NCBI RefSeq assembly: GCF_016864575.1
Contig: NZ_CP044125.1
Span: forward strand, 434,001-498,000
From: Rhizobium sp. BG4
GTDB lineage: Bacteria; Pseudomonadota; Alphaproteobacteria; Rhizobiales; Rhizobiaceae
Length of the DNA: 64,000 nucleotides
Reading direction: 5' to 3'
Part shown: one piece after another, positions 18,711 to 27,596 of the stretch
Layout: each line of letters begins with the position of its first letter
How positions within the stretch are numbered: position 1 is the stretch's first letter
Notes under the pieces: generated by a model
What the model saw: the letters and a program-made list of their open reading frames with translations, nothing else
Database searches by the model: none
What the model was told of the DNA's origin: nothing
Translations under genes and position numbers: made by a program

Positions 18711-19244
18711 TCAGGCCGCGTCCGGCAGCGTCGCCGAGCCGGTCGCTATCTGATCTTCGGACTGCTCCGAGAGTGCCGCTTCGGCCTTGAACATCCAGGC
18801 GGCGAGCGCGCTCATGTCGGCCGGAGCTTCCGCCTTCGGGTGAATGTTGCGCGACAGCGCCGTGGAGAGTGCTTCGCTGTCACCGGCATCCATCGCCTTG
18901 GAATAGGCTTCGAGGCGGCCGTAGAACATGCCCGCCAGCTTCTTCATGCGCTTCGGCACGCTGTTGTCGCCGATGCCGAGCTCGCGGATCGAATAGTCGA
19001 TATCCTGAAAGAAGGCGTCGACGATCTCCTGGGCGATCTCCTGGCCGCTGGTGCCGGAGGCCCGCGTGCGGCGGAAGAATAGGATCATCACCAGCGAAAG
19101 CATCTCGAAGCGGCCCATGACGGTGTCGGGCACATCCATGCTTTCGTAGAACTCGGGCGTGCGGGCGGCCGACGTCAGCGTCGAATACTGCCGCTCGACG
19201 ATCGCCTGATTGTTGTTTTTCTTACGAAAGAGCCCGAAGATCAT
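18711..19244 (-). CDS. ubiquinol-cytochrome c chaperone (CBP3-type)
   Basis: A 177-residue protein resembling mitochondrial CBP3/UQCC assembly factors, which help build the cytochrome bc1 complex. The core helical region reads ESMDVPDTVMGRFEMLSLVM, then FFQDIDYSIRELGIGDNSVPKRMKKLAGMFYGRL, the family signature. ATG at 19244 is used; a start 10 codons upstream has no ribosome site. It is divergent from bamE, with 246 bp between them holding both promoters. Confidence 0.88.
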   Translation of the reverse strand: MIFGLFRKKNNNQAIVERQYSTLTSAARTPEFYESMDVPDTVMGRFEMLSLVMILFFRRTRASGTSGQEIAQEIVDAFFQDIDYSIRELGIGDNSVPKRMKKLAGMFYGRLEAYSKAMDAGDSEALSTALSRNIHPKAEAPADMSALAAWMFKAEAALSEQSEDQIATGSATLPDAA

Positions 19245-19490
19245 TGTTTTTTCCGGAAATGCCTCATTCTTCACGCGGAGTTGCGTGGGCCGTGTTGCAT
19301 GAATTCGAAAGCTGGTTTACCGAAGCAGGCGCGAATTGCAATGCCGAAGGTGGCCACTTTCGGGACAGCGCCCTTTCAGGGCAGCGACGCGGCGAATTGG
19401 GAGAATTCGACCCCGGAAAGGCCACAAAGGTTTTGCATCAGCGGTGCTTCGCATGGTCAAAAGCCGCCTACCGATACTCAAGGGGAGTAG

Positions 19491-20015
19491 ATGTCGTTGA
19501 AGAAACGGTATTTCAAGTCTGACGTAAAGTTCTTCAGCAGCGCGGCCATTGCCATCATGATTGCCTCAGCAGGACTGACCGGTTGCCAGACCGGCACCGT
19601 GCTGAACGGCGGCTATGTCGTCGATCAGGAATCGTTGAACCTCGTACCCGAAGGTTCGAGCCGCGAACAGGTTCTCCTGTCGCTCGGCACGCCCTCGACG
19701 ACGGCGACCTTCGACAACGAAGTCTTCTATTACATCTCGCAGAAGCGCACGCGCTCGATCGCCTACCAAAAGCTCAGGGTGGTCGATCAGAGCGTTCTCG
19801 CCATCTATTTCGACAAGGACGGCGTCGTGGCACGCCGCGCCAACTACACGCTGCAGGACGGCAAGGTGTTCGACACGATCTCGCGCGTAACGCCGACCGG
19901 CGGCCGCGAGCTGACCTTCCTTCAGCAGGTTCTCCAGGGCGGCGCGGGCAGCGCGGCAAAGAGCCTGTTCGGTACGCCGCAGGGCAACCCGCAGAACCCG
20001 GCCAGCATCCAGTAA
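19491..20015 (+). CDS. bamE: outer membrane assembly lipoprotein BamE (SmpA/OmlA)
   Basis: A 174-residue lipoprotein. Its signal region ends in a lipobox (LTGCQ), and a BamE domain follows with VDQESLNLVPEGSSREQVLLSLGTPS, YYISQKRTRSIAYQK and VLAIYFDKDGVV. It would be part of the BAM complex inserting beta-barrel proteins in the outer membrane. The C-terminal Ala/Asn/Pro tail is longer than in E. coli BamE. The start is supported by AGGGGAG nine bases upstream. It ends at a shared terminator facing hppA. Confidence 0.93.
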   Translation: MSLKKRYFKSDVKFFSSAAIAIMIASAGLTGCQTGTVLNGGYVVDQESLNLVPEGSSREQVLLSLGTPSTTATFDNEVFYYISQKRTRSIAYQKLRVVDQSVLAIYFDKDGVVARRANYTLQDGKVFDTISRVTPTGGRELTFLQQVLQGGAGSAAKSLFGTPQGNPQNPASIQ

Positions 20016-20038
20016 GCACTGGAACGCATCAGACAATA

Positions 20039-20072
20039 AAGAAACCCGCCGGAGCGATCCGGCGGGTTTCTT
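20039..20072. terminator. bidirectional terminator between bamE and hppA
   Basis: A perfect 14-bp stem (20039-20052 with 20059-20072), a 6-base loop, and A-rich and T-rich arm ends. It sits between two converging genes. Confidence 0.88.
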
Positions 20073-20093
20073 CGTTTCAGTCCTTCCCTTCCC

Positions 20094-22235
20094 TTACATG
20101 CCGGCGAGAACCGCGAGCAGCAGGAGAGCAACGATATTGGTGATCTTGATCGCCGGGTTGACGGCCGGACCGGCTGTATCCTTGTAGGGATCGCCGACGG
20201 TATCGCCGGTGACGGATGCCTTGTGGGCTTCCGAACCCTTCATGTGACGATTGCCGTCCTTGTCGACGAAGCCGTCTTCGAAGGACTTCTTGGCATTATC
20301 CCATGCGCCGCCGCCCGAGGTCATCGAGATGGCGACGAACAGGCCGTTGATGATCACGCCGAGCAGCGAGGCGCCGAGGGCGGCGAAGGCCGAGGCCTTT
20401 GAGCCCGAGATCAGCAGCACGCCGAAATAGACGACGATCGGCGCCAGCACCGGCAGCAGCGACGGGATGATCATCTCGCGGATCGCCGCCTTGGTCAGAA
20501 GGTCGACGGCGCGGCCGTAATCCGGCTTCTCGGTTCCCTGCATGATGCCCGGCTTCTCGCGGAACTGCTTGCGCACTTCCTCGACGATCGCGCCGGCCGC
20601 ACGGCCGACGGCGGTCATGGCGATGCCGCCGAAGAGATAGGGGATCAGGCCGCCGAACAGCAGGCCGGCGACGACATAGGGGTTCGACAGATCGAAGGAG
20701 ATCGTGCCGATGCCCGCAAAGTACGGATACTGGTCGCCGTGAGCCGCGAAATACTGCAGGTCGTTCGAATAGGCGGCGAAGAGAACCAGCGCGCCGAGAC
20801 CGGCGGAACCGATCGCGTAGCCCTTGGTGACGGCCTTCGTCGTGTTGCCGACGGCATCGAGCGCGTCGGTCGACTTGCGCACTTCCGGCGGCAGGTGGGA
20901 CATTTCGGCGATACCGCCGGCATTGTCCGTAACCGGCCCGAAGGCATCGAGCGCGACGATCATGCCGGCAAGGCCGAGCATCGCGGTCACCGCAATACCG
21001 GTGCCGAACAGGCCGCCGAGCTGGAAGGTAGCGAGAATACCGCCGACGATGACGACCGCCGGCAGCGCCGTCGATTCCAGCGAGACCGCGAGGCCCTGGA
21101 TGACGTTGGTGCCGTGACCGGTGACCGATGCCTGGGCGATCGAGACGACCGGGCGCTTGCCTGTGCCGGTATAGTATTCGGTGATGACGACGATCAGCGC
21201 CGTGACGACGAGGCCGACAAGACCGCAGATGAAGAGGTTCGTGCCGGTAATGTCATGCCCGGCGACCATACCCAACGAGCCCCAGCCGACGGTCAGCGAA
21301 GTTGCTGCACCAAGGCCGATGATCGACAGCAGACCGGTGACGATGAGGCCCTTGTAGAGGGCGCCCATGATCGAGCCGTTCGAGCCGAGCTTGACGAAGA
21401 AGGTACCGATGATCGAGGTGATGATGCAGACGCCGCAGATCGCCAGCGGATAGATCATCGCCGACTGCAGGATCGGCGCACCGGCAAAGAAGATCGCCGC
21501 GAGAACCATGGTGGCGACAACCGAGACCGCATAGGTTTCGAAAAGGTCGGCCGCCATGCCTGCGCAGTCGCCGACATTGTCGCCGACGTTATCGGCGATG
21601 GTTGCCGGGTTGCGCGGATCGTCTTCCGGAATACCGGCTTCCACCTTGCCGACGAGGTCGCCGCCGACGTCTGCGCCCTTGGTGAAGATACCGCCGCCGA
21701 GACGGGCGAAGATCGAGATCAGCGAGGCGCCGAAGCCGAGTGCGACCAGCGCATCGATGACTTCGCGCGAGCCGGTGTCATGACCGAGCACGCCGGTCAG
21801 GATGTAATAGTAGATAGAGACGCCGAGCAGCGCCAGACCGGCAACGAGCATGCCGGTGATGGCGCCCGACTTGAAGGCGATGTCGAGACCTGCCGAGAGG
21901 CTGTGGGAAGCAGCCTGGGCCGTGCGCACATTGGCGCGGACCGAAACGTGCATGCCGATGAAACCGGCGGCACCGGAGAGTACGGCGCCGATCAGGAAAC
22001 CGATCGCGGCCGTGCCGGAGAGAAGCAGCCATGCTGCAATGAAAACAACGATGCCGACAATGGCAATGGTCTTGTACTGACGCGTGAGGTAGGCCTGCGC
22101 GCCCTCGCGGATATAGCCCGCGATCTCCTGCATGCGGCTATTGCCCTGATCGGCGGCCAGCACCGAACGGGTTGCCCAGATGGCATAGACCACCGAGAGC
22201 AGACCGCATGCGATTACGCATAAAAGAATGGTCAT
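20094..22235 (-). CDS. hppA: K+-independent proton-translocating pyrophosphatase
   Basis: A 713-residue membrane pyrophosphatase with about 16 transmembrane helices that couples PPi hydrolysis to H+ export. Visible catalytic loops are [14 protein letters not shown], the [18 protein letters not shown] segment and the C-terminal [10 protein letters not shown]. The GNTTKA motif carries Lys where K+-dependent enzymes have Ala, so it belongs to the K+-independent H+-pumping class (established rule, read directly from the sequence). The start at 22235 follows GGAGGAAAGAGCGAA. It may save energy from PPi made by biosynthesis or sustain acidified compartments during stress. Confidence 0.96.
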   Translation of the reverse strand: MTILLCVIACGLLSVVYAIWATRSVLAADQGNSRMQEIAGYIREGAQAYLTRQYKTIAIVGIVVFIAAWLLLSGTAAIGFLIGAVLSGAAGFIGMHVSVRANVRTAQAASHSLSAGLDIAFKSGAITGMLVAGLALLGVSIYYYILTGVLGHDTGSREVIDALVALGFGASLISIFARLGGGIFTKGADVGGDLVGKVEAGIPEDDPRNPATIADNVGDNVGDCAGMAADLFETYAVSVVATMVLAAIFFAGAPILQSAMIYPLAICGVCIITSIIGTFFVKLGSNGSIMGALYKGLIVTGLLSIIGLGAATSLTVGWGSLGMVAGHDITGTNLFICGLVGLVVTALIVVITEYYTGTGKRPVVSIAQASVTGHGTNVIQGLAVSLESTALPAVVIVGGILATFQLGGLFGTGIAVTAMLGLAGMIVALDAFGPVTDNAGGIAEMSHLPPEVRKSTDALDAVGNTTKAVTKGYAIGSAGLGALVLFAAYSNDLQYFAAHGDQYPYFAGIGTISFDLSNPYVVAGLLFGGLIPYLFGGIAMTAVGRAAGAIVEEVRKQFREKPGIMQGTEKPDYGRAVDLLTKAAIREMIIPSLLPVLAPIVVYFGVLLISGSKASAFAALGASLLGVIINGLFVAISMTSGGGAWDNAKKSFEDGFVDKDGNRHMKGSEAHKASVTGDTVGDPYKDTAGPAVNPAIKITNIVALLLLAVLAGM

Positions 22236-22368
22236 TTCGCTCTTTCCTCCAAAAGTGCCGGAACACTCCTCCGCCCGGCCACGCAAGCAGCCGAATCGTC
22301 TTCTCTCCTCAGAAACGCTCTAGCTTTGCGTGCGGAGATTGCTTGGTGGAAAACACGACGTCAAGACC

Positions 22369-22389
22369 GCAAGGGCCTAGAACCCTTGC
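22369..22389 (-). terminator. possible hairpin terminator after nusB
   Basis: A 7-bp GC-rich stem (22369-22375 with 22383-22389) and a 7-base loop lie 47 bp past the nusB stop. No U run follows, so it may only be a stable hairpin in the hppA leader. Confidence 0.35.
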
Positions 22390-22435
22390 AGCACAATGGA
22401 TTGAGCGATTTGGTCCGATGGAGGACGGAGGAAGC

Positions 22436-22918
22436 TTACTTCCTGGTGTCGCCGCGTACCTGCTTGGCAATGCGATCGAGAACGGCATTGACCAGCTTCG
22501 GCTCGTCGTCTTCGAAGAAGGCCTGGGCGATTTCCATATATTCCGTGACGATGACGGCGACGGGAACGTCCTTGCGATCGGTCAGTTCGAAGACACCGGC
22601 GCGCAGGATGGCGCGGACCGTGCTGTCGAGACGCGACAGCGCCCAGTCGTCCTGCAGGGCAGAGGCGATCAGCGGATCGAGGCGGCGCTGTTCGCGCACC
22701 ACGCCCGATACGATCGAGCGGAACCAGGACGGATCGGCCTTCAGATAGGTCTCGCCGTCAATTTCCTGGCCGAGGCGATGGGCCTCATATTCGGCGACGA
22801 TTTCCAGCACGCCGGTGCCGCCGATATCCATCTGATAGAGCGCCTGTACGGCAGCGAGACGCGCAGCACCCCGCTGATTGGCCGACTTTACCTGGCGCTC
22901 CGGAGTTTCGTTGGTCAT
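22436..22918 (-). CDS. nusB: transcription antitermination factor NusB
   Basis: A 160-residue all-helical NusB that acts with NusE/S10 in rRNA antitermination. Family blocks are [16 protein letters not shown] near the N-terminus and [32 protein letters not shown] near the C-terminus. The ATG overlaps the ribH stop (22915-22918), so the two are translationally coupled, a conserved ribH-nusB pairing. Confidence 0.96.
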   Translation of the reverse strand: MTNETPERQVKSANQRGAARLAAVQALYQMDIGGTGVLEIVAEYEAHRLGQEIDGETYLKADPSWFRSIVSGVVREQRRLDPLIASALQDDWALSRLDSTVRAILRAGVFELTDRKDVPVAVIVTEYMEIAQAFFEDDEPKLVNAVLDRIAKQVRGDTRK

Positions 22919-23376
22919 TCAAGCCCACCCAGTTTCTTCTTCAGCTCGATCATCGTGAGAGCTGCACGGGCAGCAAAGCCGCCCTTGTCCTTGTCGGAGC
23001 GGCGGGCGCGGGCCCAAGCCTGCTCGTCATTTTCGACCGTCAGGATGCCGTTGCCGATGGCAAGGGACTCGCTGACCGCCAGATCCATTATTGCACGCGA
23101 GGATTCGTTGGAGACGATATCGAAATGATAGGTCTCGCCGCGAATGACCATGCCGAGGGCGACAAATCCGTCATACAGCACGCCGCCATTGTCTGCCCCG
23201 TCGAGCGCCATGGCAATGGCCGGCGGAATTTCGAGCGCACCGGGAACGGTGACGACGTCGAACGTGGCACCGGCTTCCTTCAGCGCGTGGGTCGCGCCCT
23301 CGAGAAGGGCGTCAGCCATGTCATCGTAGAAGCGTGCTTCGACGATCAAAATATGGGGAGCATCATCCCGGGCCAT
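22915..23376 (-). CDS. ribH: 6,7-dimethyl-8-ribityllumazine synthase
   Basis: A 153-residue lumazine synthase that joins the ribityl-pyrimidine and dihydroxybutanone phosphate in riboflavin synthesis. Visible motifs are [11 protein letters not shown], the [17 protein letters not shown] block with the active-site His, and ENDEQAWAR near the C-terminus. The length is normal. It starts at ATG 23376 and ends overlapping nusB. It is separated from ribE/ribD by three plus-strand genes. Confidence 0.96.
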   Translation of the reverse strand: MARDDAPHILIVEARFYDDMADALLEGATHALKEAGATFDVVTVPGALEIPPAIAMALDGADNGGVLYDGFVALGMVIRGETYHFDIVSNESSRAIMDLAVSESLAIGNGILTVENDEQAWARARRSDKDKGGFAARAALTMIELKKKLGGLE

Positions 23377-23711
23377 GGTTCACCTTCGGTTTTAGAGAGT
23401 TCAGCCGTGCAGCAGGCCGCGGTCAAAACACGCCTACGCACGAATGGCAAGCAAATTCCGATCATGGCTGAAATGCAAATCCTGAAATCACTGCAAGCAT
23501 ATAGCGGCAGGTTATGCTGCACTGCATCAAGGACGGCCTCCGGCCGCCTCGATCATGGCGAAAAGAAGGCAGCAAACGTGAAGAATAATTAACGCGATTT
23601 CAGTGACTTAGCCCATTGAAGGGAGAGGTTTTGCGCCCCAATTCCTTTCTCGTAACGCAGACGATCCCCTGCACGACAGCCGACCGTCAGAGCAGATGAA
23701 AGGACACTACC
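23377..23711. other. divergent intergenic region upstream of ribH
   Basis: 335 bp between ribH (leftward) and the exported-protein gene (rightward). No further gene is visible. A small CGGCC/GGCCG hairpin sits at 23534-23546, and the stretch 23575-23600 is AT-rich. I looked for an FMN riboswitch and did not see the conserved RFN helices. Confidence 0.5.
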
Positions 23712-24074
23712 ATGAACCGCGTTGCTAAGATTGCCATCGTTTCCGCTTTCTCCTCTCTCGCCTTCGTCGGCGTCAGCCGTGCGGAAAACCTGAGTATGAA
23801 CTCCGCCTCCGGGATCGAGCACACCTTGCGTACGTTCCAGGGCAACGACTTCGCCGTCCAGCAATATCAGGACTGGCGCAATATCGACAGCATGGACCAG
23901 TTCGGCCCGCGCTCTGCCCCGGTACGCGACGCCCAGGAAGTCCATCAAATCCAGGCCTCGATCGACGCCAACAAGAGCCTTACCCGCAAGCTCGCGGATC
24001 AGGGCGTCAGCGTCAGCAATGTCATCAACGCCGAACAGGCGGCGGATGGCAGCATCACGATCTATACCGATTAA
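23712..24074 (+). CDS. small exported protein of unknown function
   Basis: A 120-residue protein with a signal peptide (MNRVAKIAIVSAFSSLAFVGVSRA, cut before ENL). The mature part is about 95 residues, helical, with QQYQDWRNIDSMDQFGPRS and a C-terminal SVSNVINAEQ segment. I do not recognise the family. It has GAAAGGA upstream and a strong terminator at 24080-24112, so it looks like an independent gene. A periplasmic location is inferred. Confidence 0.75.
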   Translation: MNRVAKIAIVSAFSSLAFVGVSRAENLSMNSASGIEHTLRTFQGNDFAVQQYQDWRNIDSMDQFGPRSAPVRDAQEVHQIQASIDANKSLTRKLADQGVSVSNVINAEQAADGSITIYTD

Positions 24075-24079
24075 CAGCA

Positions 24080-24112
24080 GACGGGCGGCGCGTTCCTCAC
24101 GCGCCGCCCGTC
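24080..24112 (+). terminator. hairpin terminator after the exported-protein gene
   Basis: A perfect 13-bp GC-rich stem (24080-24092 with 24100-24112) and a 7-base loop start 5 bp after the stop. The following T run is weak (CATTTATCC). Confidence 0.65.
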
Positions 24113-24185
24113 CATTTATCCTGCCCCTACTCTTGAAAATTGCATGCGAATGATGGTCTGTTGCGCCCTCAAAGGGAGACGAGAC

Positions 24186-24689
24186 ATGCCATCAGAAACA
24201 ACCAAGCCGGTGATTGACCCCACCACGCTCGCACTCGAGCACTGGACGCAGGGCACGCTTTACGAAGGCACCGACATTTCTTTCGGCAAGCTTCTCGGCC
24301 TTTCCAATCTCGGCGTCAGCTATAACGAAGTGCCTCCGGGCAAGTCGGGCTGTCCGTTCCACAATCACCATGTCGAAGACGAGCTGTTCATCGTGCTTTC
24401 GGGCAGCGGCGAATACCGCTTCGGCGCCGAGCGGCATGCGATCTCCAAGGGATCGGTCCTCGGCGCGCCGGCAGGAGGCCCCGAAACCGCGCATCAGATC
24501 CTCAACACGGGGAGCGAGCCGCTGATCTATATCGGCGTCTCGACGATGTCGCCGACGGAGATCGTCGAATATCCCGATTCCGGTAAGTTCCTGGCGAAGA
24601 CCCGCAAGGATGGCGGCTATCCGAGCTTCCGGGTCATCGGCCGCTCGGACGAGAGCCTCGACTACTGGCACAACGAACCCGGCGCATAA
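24186..24689 (+). CDS. cupin-domain protein
   Basis: A 167-residue single-cupin protein. The first metal-binding motif is visible as CPFHNHHVEDELFIVLSGSGEYRFG (only the short His/Glu core matters: H-x-H and E), and the second lies around GPETAHQILN with its His. This suggests a divalent metal site, but the substrate is unknown; similar proteins are annotated simply as cupins. ATG at 24186 follows GGGAGACGAGAC. It is 18 bp upstream of the GNAT gene and probably shares its transcript. Confidence 0.85.
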   Translation: MPSETTKPVIDPTTLALEHWTQGTLYEGTDISFGKLLGLSNLGVSYNEVPPGKSGCPFHNHHVEDELFIVLSGSGEYRFGAERHAISKGSVLGAPAGGPETAHQILNTGSEPLIYIGVSTMSPTEIVEYPDSGKFLAKTRKDGGYPSFRVIGRSDESLDYWHNEPGA

Positions 24690-24707
24690 GACAGAAAGCG
24701 ATTTTCA

Positions 24708-25241
24708 ATGCTGAATATTCCGACGATCGAGACGGAGCGCCTGATCCTGCGCCCGCACCGGAAAACCGATTTCGAGGCCTACGTCACCTTCTGGGCTGAT
24801 GAAGACGTGGTGCGCCATATCACCGGCGTTCCGAGCACGCGCGAACAGACCTGGGCGCGGCTGCTGCGCGCCACCGGCATGTGGCACCATATGGGCTTCG
24901 GCTTTCTCGCCATCGAGGAAAAGGAAACCGGCCGCTTCGTCGGCGAATGCGGCTTTCTCGAAACCCGCCGCGAAATGACGCCGTCGATCGAGGGGACGCT
25001 GGAAACCGGCTGGGCGCTCTCGCCGCACTTCCATGGCCGCGGCTATGCGAGCGAGGCGCTGCAGGCGATGATCGGCTGGGCCGAGCAACGCTTTCCCGAC
25101 ATGGAGATGACCTGCATCATCTCGCCGGAAAACGCGCCGTCGATCCGCCTTGCGGGAAAGCTCGGCTTCCGCGAGGTCACCCACACCGATTACAACGGTG
25201 AGATCATTCTGTTTTCGCGGCAGGGAACTCGGCAAGCCTAG
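24708..25241 (+). CDS. GNAT-family N-acetyltransferase (RimJ/RimL type)
   Basis: A 177-residue acetyltransferase. It opens with IETERLILRPHRKTDFEAYV, typical of the RimJ/RimL (Acetyltransf_3) branch. The acetyl-CoA-binding region is ETGWALSPHFHGRGYASEA (Q/R-x-x-G-x-G/A loop), with a C-terminal ENAPSIRLAGKLGFR. The acceptor may be a protein N-terminus or a small amine. Its 3' end overlaps the 3' end of ribE by 38 bp in the opposite direction. Confidence 0.88.
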   Translation: MLNIPTIETERLILRPHRKTDFEAYVTFWADEDVVRHITGVPSTREQTWARLLRATGMWHHMGFGFLAIEEKETGRFVGECGFLETRREMTPSIEGTLETGWALSPHFHGRGYASEALQAMIGWAEQRFPDMEMTCIISPENAPSIRLAGKLGFREVTHTDYNGEIILFSRQGTRQA

Positions 25242-25824
25242 CGGCGTAGCGGGCCATGGTGTCGACTTCGAAATTGACGAAGTCGCCTGCCTTGCGCTCG
25301 CCCCAGGTCGTGACCTCGAGCGTGTGGCGGATCAGCAGCACGTCGAAATCCGCGCCGTCAACGGCGTTGACCGTCAGCGACGTGCCATCGAGAGCGACCG
25401 AGCCCTTCGGCGCCACGAATTTTGCCAGATGTTCCGGTGCGCGCAGGCGATAGCGCGTTGCGTCGCCTTCGGCCGTCACGGAGAGGATTTCCGCCTTGCC
25501 GTCGACATGGCCGGAGACGATATGGCCGCCGAGCTCGTCGCCGATCTTCAGCGAGCGCTCGAGATTGATGCGGCTTCCGGCCTTCCAGCCGGCGATCGTC
25601 GTCAGCCGCAGCGCCTCTTCCCAGGCTTCGACCTCGAACCAGCGGCCGTTGCTGCCTTCGTCCGGCAGGCCGGTGACCGTCAGGCAGACGCCGGCATGCG
25701 AGATCGAGGCGCCCATATCGATGGTCGCCGGATCATAGCTCGTCGCAACGCGCAGCTTGACGCCCTCGTTCATCGGGGAAACGGATTCGATCGTGCCCAT
25801 ATCAGTGACAATGCCGGTGAACAT
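25204..25824 (-). CDS. ribE: riboflavin synthase
   Basis: A 206-residue riboflavin synthase (alpha chain) that dismutates two lumazines to riboflavin. Two lumazine-binding repeats are seen: MFTGIVTDMGTIESV with SHAGVCLTVTGL, then GGHIVSGHVDGKAEI with SVALDGTSLTVNAVDG. The ATG overlaps the ribD stop as TGATG, so it is coupled to ribD. The C-terminus overlaps the opposing GNAT gene by 38 bp. Confidence 0.95.
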   Translation of the reverse strand: MFTGIVTDMGTIESVSPMNEGVKLRVATSYDPATIDMGASISHAGVCLTVTGLPDEGSNGRWFEVEAWEEALRLTTIAGWKAGSRINLERSLKIGDELGGHIVSGHVDGKAEILSVTAEGDATRYRLRAPEHLAKFVAPKGSVALDGTSLTVNAVDGADFDVLLIRHTLEVTTWGERKAGDFVNFEVDTMARYAARLAEFPAAKTE

Positions 25825-27107
25825 CAAAGCTCTCTTTCGTATTCGTCCATCCGGTCGGAGCCGAATGAAAATGTGCCCCTGTGGGCGAAACCGGATGGCA
25901 TATCGGTCTTCGTGACCGGCGATTCAATACCATCGGCGCCGATCACCACATCGCCCTGATAGAGCTGGATGCGATCGACGAGACCGGTATCGAGGAAGAG
26001 TTTCGCGGTCCGGGCACCGCCTTCGACGATCAACGAGGAAATGCCGCGCGATGCCAACGCCGGGAGCAGGACTTCCGGGTGATAGGGATTGCAGTAGAGG
26101 ACTTCGACGCCGAGGGCCTCGAGGGCGGTGCGACGGGAGTCGAGATCATCTTCGGTGCTGGTGGGTGGGTTACCCCCTCTGCCCTGCCGGGCATCTCCCC
26201 CACAGGGGGGAGATTGGCTGGGAGCCACCGCTCGCTTTAACATCCATTGCTTGGGGAGGTGCCGTCCGCGGGTCGATCTCCCCCTTGTGGGGGAGATGCC
26301 CGGCAGGGCAGAGGGGGGTGAACCCTCGACGACGGCCAGATCCGACACCTCTTCCCGCGCCACAACGATCACCGGCACCTGCCGAGCCGTCCGCGCAAGC
26401 TTCCCCGTCACCGGCAGCGACAATGCCGGATCGAGCACGATCCGCACCGGCGAGCGATCCTCCTGCCTCGCAATCCGCACCGTCAGTTCCGGATCATCGG
26501 CAATCGCCGTACCGATACCAACGAGAATGGCATCCGACTGTGCGCGCAACTTCTGCACCTCGGCGCGCGCGGCGGGCCCGGTGATCGCCACCTGCCCATC
26601 GCCCCGGCGGCCGATCATGCCGTCGGCGGAAACTGCAAGTTTGAGAGTCACATAGGGCCGCTTCTTCGTCTGCCGGGTGAGATAGGCGGCGAGCGAGCGC
26701 CTGCCCTCATCCTCCAGCACGCCGATATCGACCTTGATGCCGGCATCGCGCAGCATGCCGATGCCGCGGCCGGAGACCCGCTCATCGGGATCGGTGACGC
26801 TGATGACGACGCGGGCGACGCCGGAGGCGATCAGCGCGTTGGCGCAGGGCGGCGTCTTGCCGAAATGCGAACAAGGCTCGAGCGTCACATAGGCGGTGGC
26901 GCCCTCTGCCCTCTCCCCGGCCTCGGCCAGCGCCTGCGGCTCGGCATGCGGACGGCCGCCGACAGCCGTCGTGCCGCGGCCGACGATCTCGCCGTCCTTG
27001 ACGACGACGCAGCCGACGGAGGGGTTGGTGGAGGTTTGCCCAAGATGCAAAAGGCCGAGGCTTATAGCCTCGGCCATGTAACGTTCATCGTCTGATGTTG
27101 ATGTCAT
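25824..27107 (-). CDS. ribD: bifunctional pyrimidine deaminase/reductase RibD, with in-frame repeat insertion
   Basis: A 427-residue RibD that performs the deaminase and reductase steps after GTP cyclohydrolase II. The N-terminal deaminase carries HAEPQAL and PCSHFGKTPPCANAL (Zn-binding His/Cys/Cys). The reductase part starts at RPYVTLKLAVSADGMIGRRG, with ILVGIGTAIADDPELTVR and VEGGARTAKLFL. It is about 50 residues longer than usual. The excess, residues about 261-314, is encoded by a 159-bp palindromic repeat (26167-26325) inserted in frame in the reductase domain, giving a Pro/Gly/Arg-rich stretch. Whether the enzyme still works cannot be told from sequence; the flanking blocks are intact. 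It follows nrdR by 3 bp. Confidence 0.92.
   Translation of the reverse strand: MTSTSDDERYMAEAISLGLLHLGQTSTNPSVGCVVVKDGEIVGRGTTAVGGRPHAEPQALAEAGERAEGATAYVTLEPCSHFGKTPPCANALIASGVARVVISVTDPDERVSGRGIGMLRDAGIKVDIGVLEDEGRRSLAAYLTRQTKKRPYVTLKLAVSADGMIGRRGDGQVAITGPAARAEVQKLRAQSDAILVGIGTAIADDPELTVRIARQEDRSPVRIVLDPALSLPVTGKLARTARQVPVIVVAREEVSDLAVVEGSPPSALPGISPTRGRSTRGRHLPKQWMLKRAVAPSQSPPCGGDARQGRGGNPPTSTEDDLDSRRTALEALGVEVLYCNPYHPEVLLPALASRGISSLIVEGGARTAKLFLDTGLVDRIQLYQGDVVIGADGIESPVTKTDMPSGFAHRGTFSFGSDRMDEYEREL
26167..26325. repeat. palindromic repeat element inserted in ribD
   Basis: A 159-bp element with inverted ends. The left arm (26167-26214) and right arm (26276-26325) are near-perfect inverted copies, each made of a GC-rich block (core ctctgccctgccgggc) plus an inner hairpin (atctccccc facing gggggagat). 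The spacer is 61 bp. 159 is a multiple of 3, and the ribD frame is open through it. The arms resemble GC-rich intergenic palindromes widespread in Rhizobiaceae genomes (RIME-like, from memory). No second copy was seen in this window. Confidence 0.8.
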
Positions 27108-27110
27108 CGC

Positions 27111-27587
27111 TCAACTGTCCAGAGTATCGCGGCCGATCTTGGCGTTGATCTCGGAAATGACCTTCTCGAAATCTTCGGCATGCGAAAAATCGCGATAAAC
27201 CGAGGCGTAGCGGACGAAGCCGACGTCATCCAGGCTCTTCAGCGCTTCGAGAACCTGAAGACCGATGGCCTCCGAACCGATCTCGACCTCACCGGAGCTT
27301 TCCAGACGCCTGACGATGCCGGAGACGGCGCGTTCGATGCGGTCGCGATCGACCGGGCGCTTGCGCAGCGCGATCTCGAAGGAGCGCACGAGCTTGTCAC
27401 GGTCGAAAGGCACCTTGCGGCCGGTCTTCTTGACGACCATCAGCTCGCGCAGCTGCACGCGCTCGAAGGTCGTGAAGCGGCCGCCGCAATCGGGACAGAT
27501 ACGCCTGCGGCGGATGGACGTGTTGTCCTCCGCCGGGCGTGAATCCTTGACCTGTGTGTCTTCCGATCCGCAGAATGGGCAGCGCAT
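27111..27587 (-). CDS. nrdR: transcriptional repressor NrdR
   Basis: A 158-residue repressor of ribonucleotide reductase genes. It has an N-terminal zinc ribbon (MRCPFCG, then [13 protein letters not shown]) and an ATP-cone domain ([29 protein letters not shown]). It senses dATP/ATP and binds NrdR boxes. It lies between glyA (9 bp upstream) and ribD (3 bp downstream), a conserved alphaproteobacterial order. Confidence 0.97.
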   Translation of the reverse strand: MRCPFCGSEDTQVKDSRPAEDNTSIRRRRICPDCGGRFTTFERVQLRELMVVKKTGRKVPFDRDKLVRSFEIALRKRPVDRDRIERAVSGIVRRLESSGEVEIGSEAIGLQVLEALKSLDDVGFVRYASVYRDFSHAEDFEKVISEINAKIGRDTLDS

Positions 27588-27596
27588 GCGCTATCC

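Noticed and set aside
23377..23711. FMN riboswitch upstream of ribH
   Set aside because: The conserved RFN helices and loop sequences are not seen; only a small CGGCC hairpin is present.
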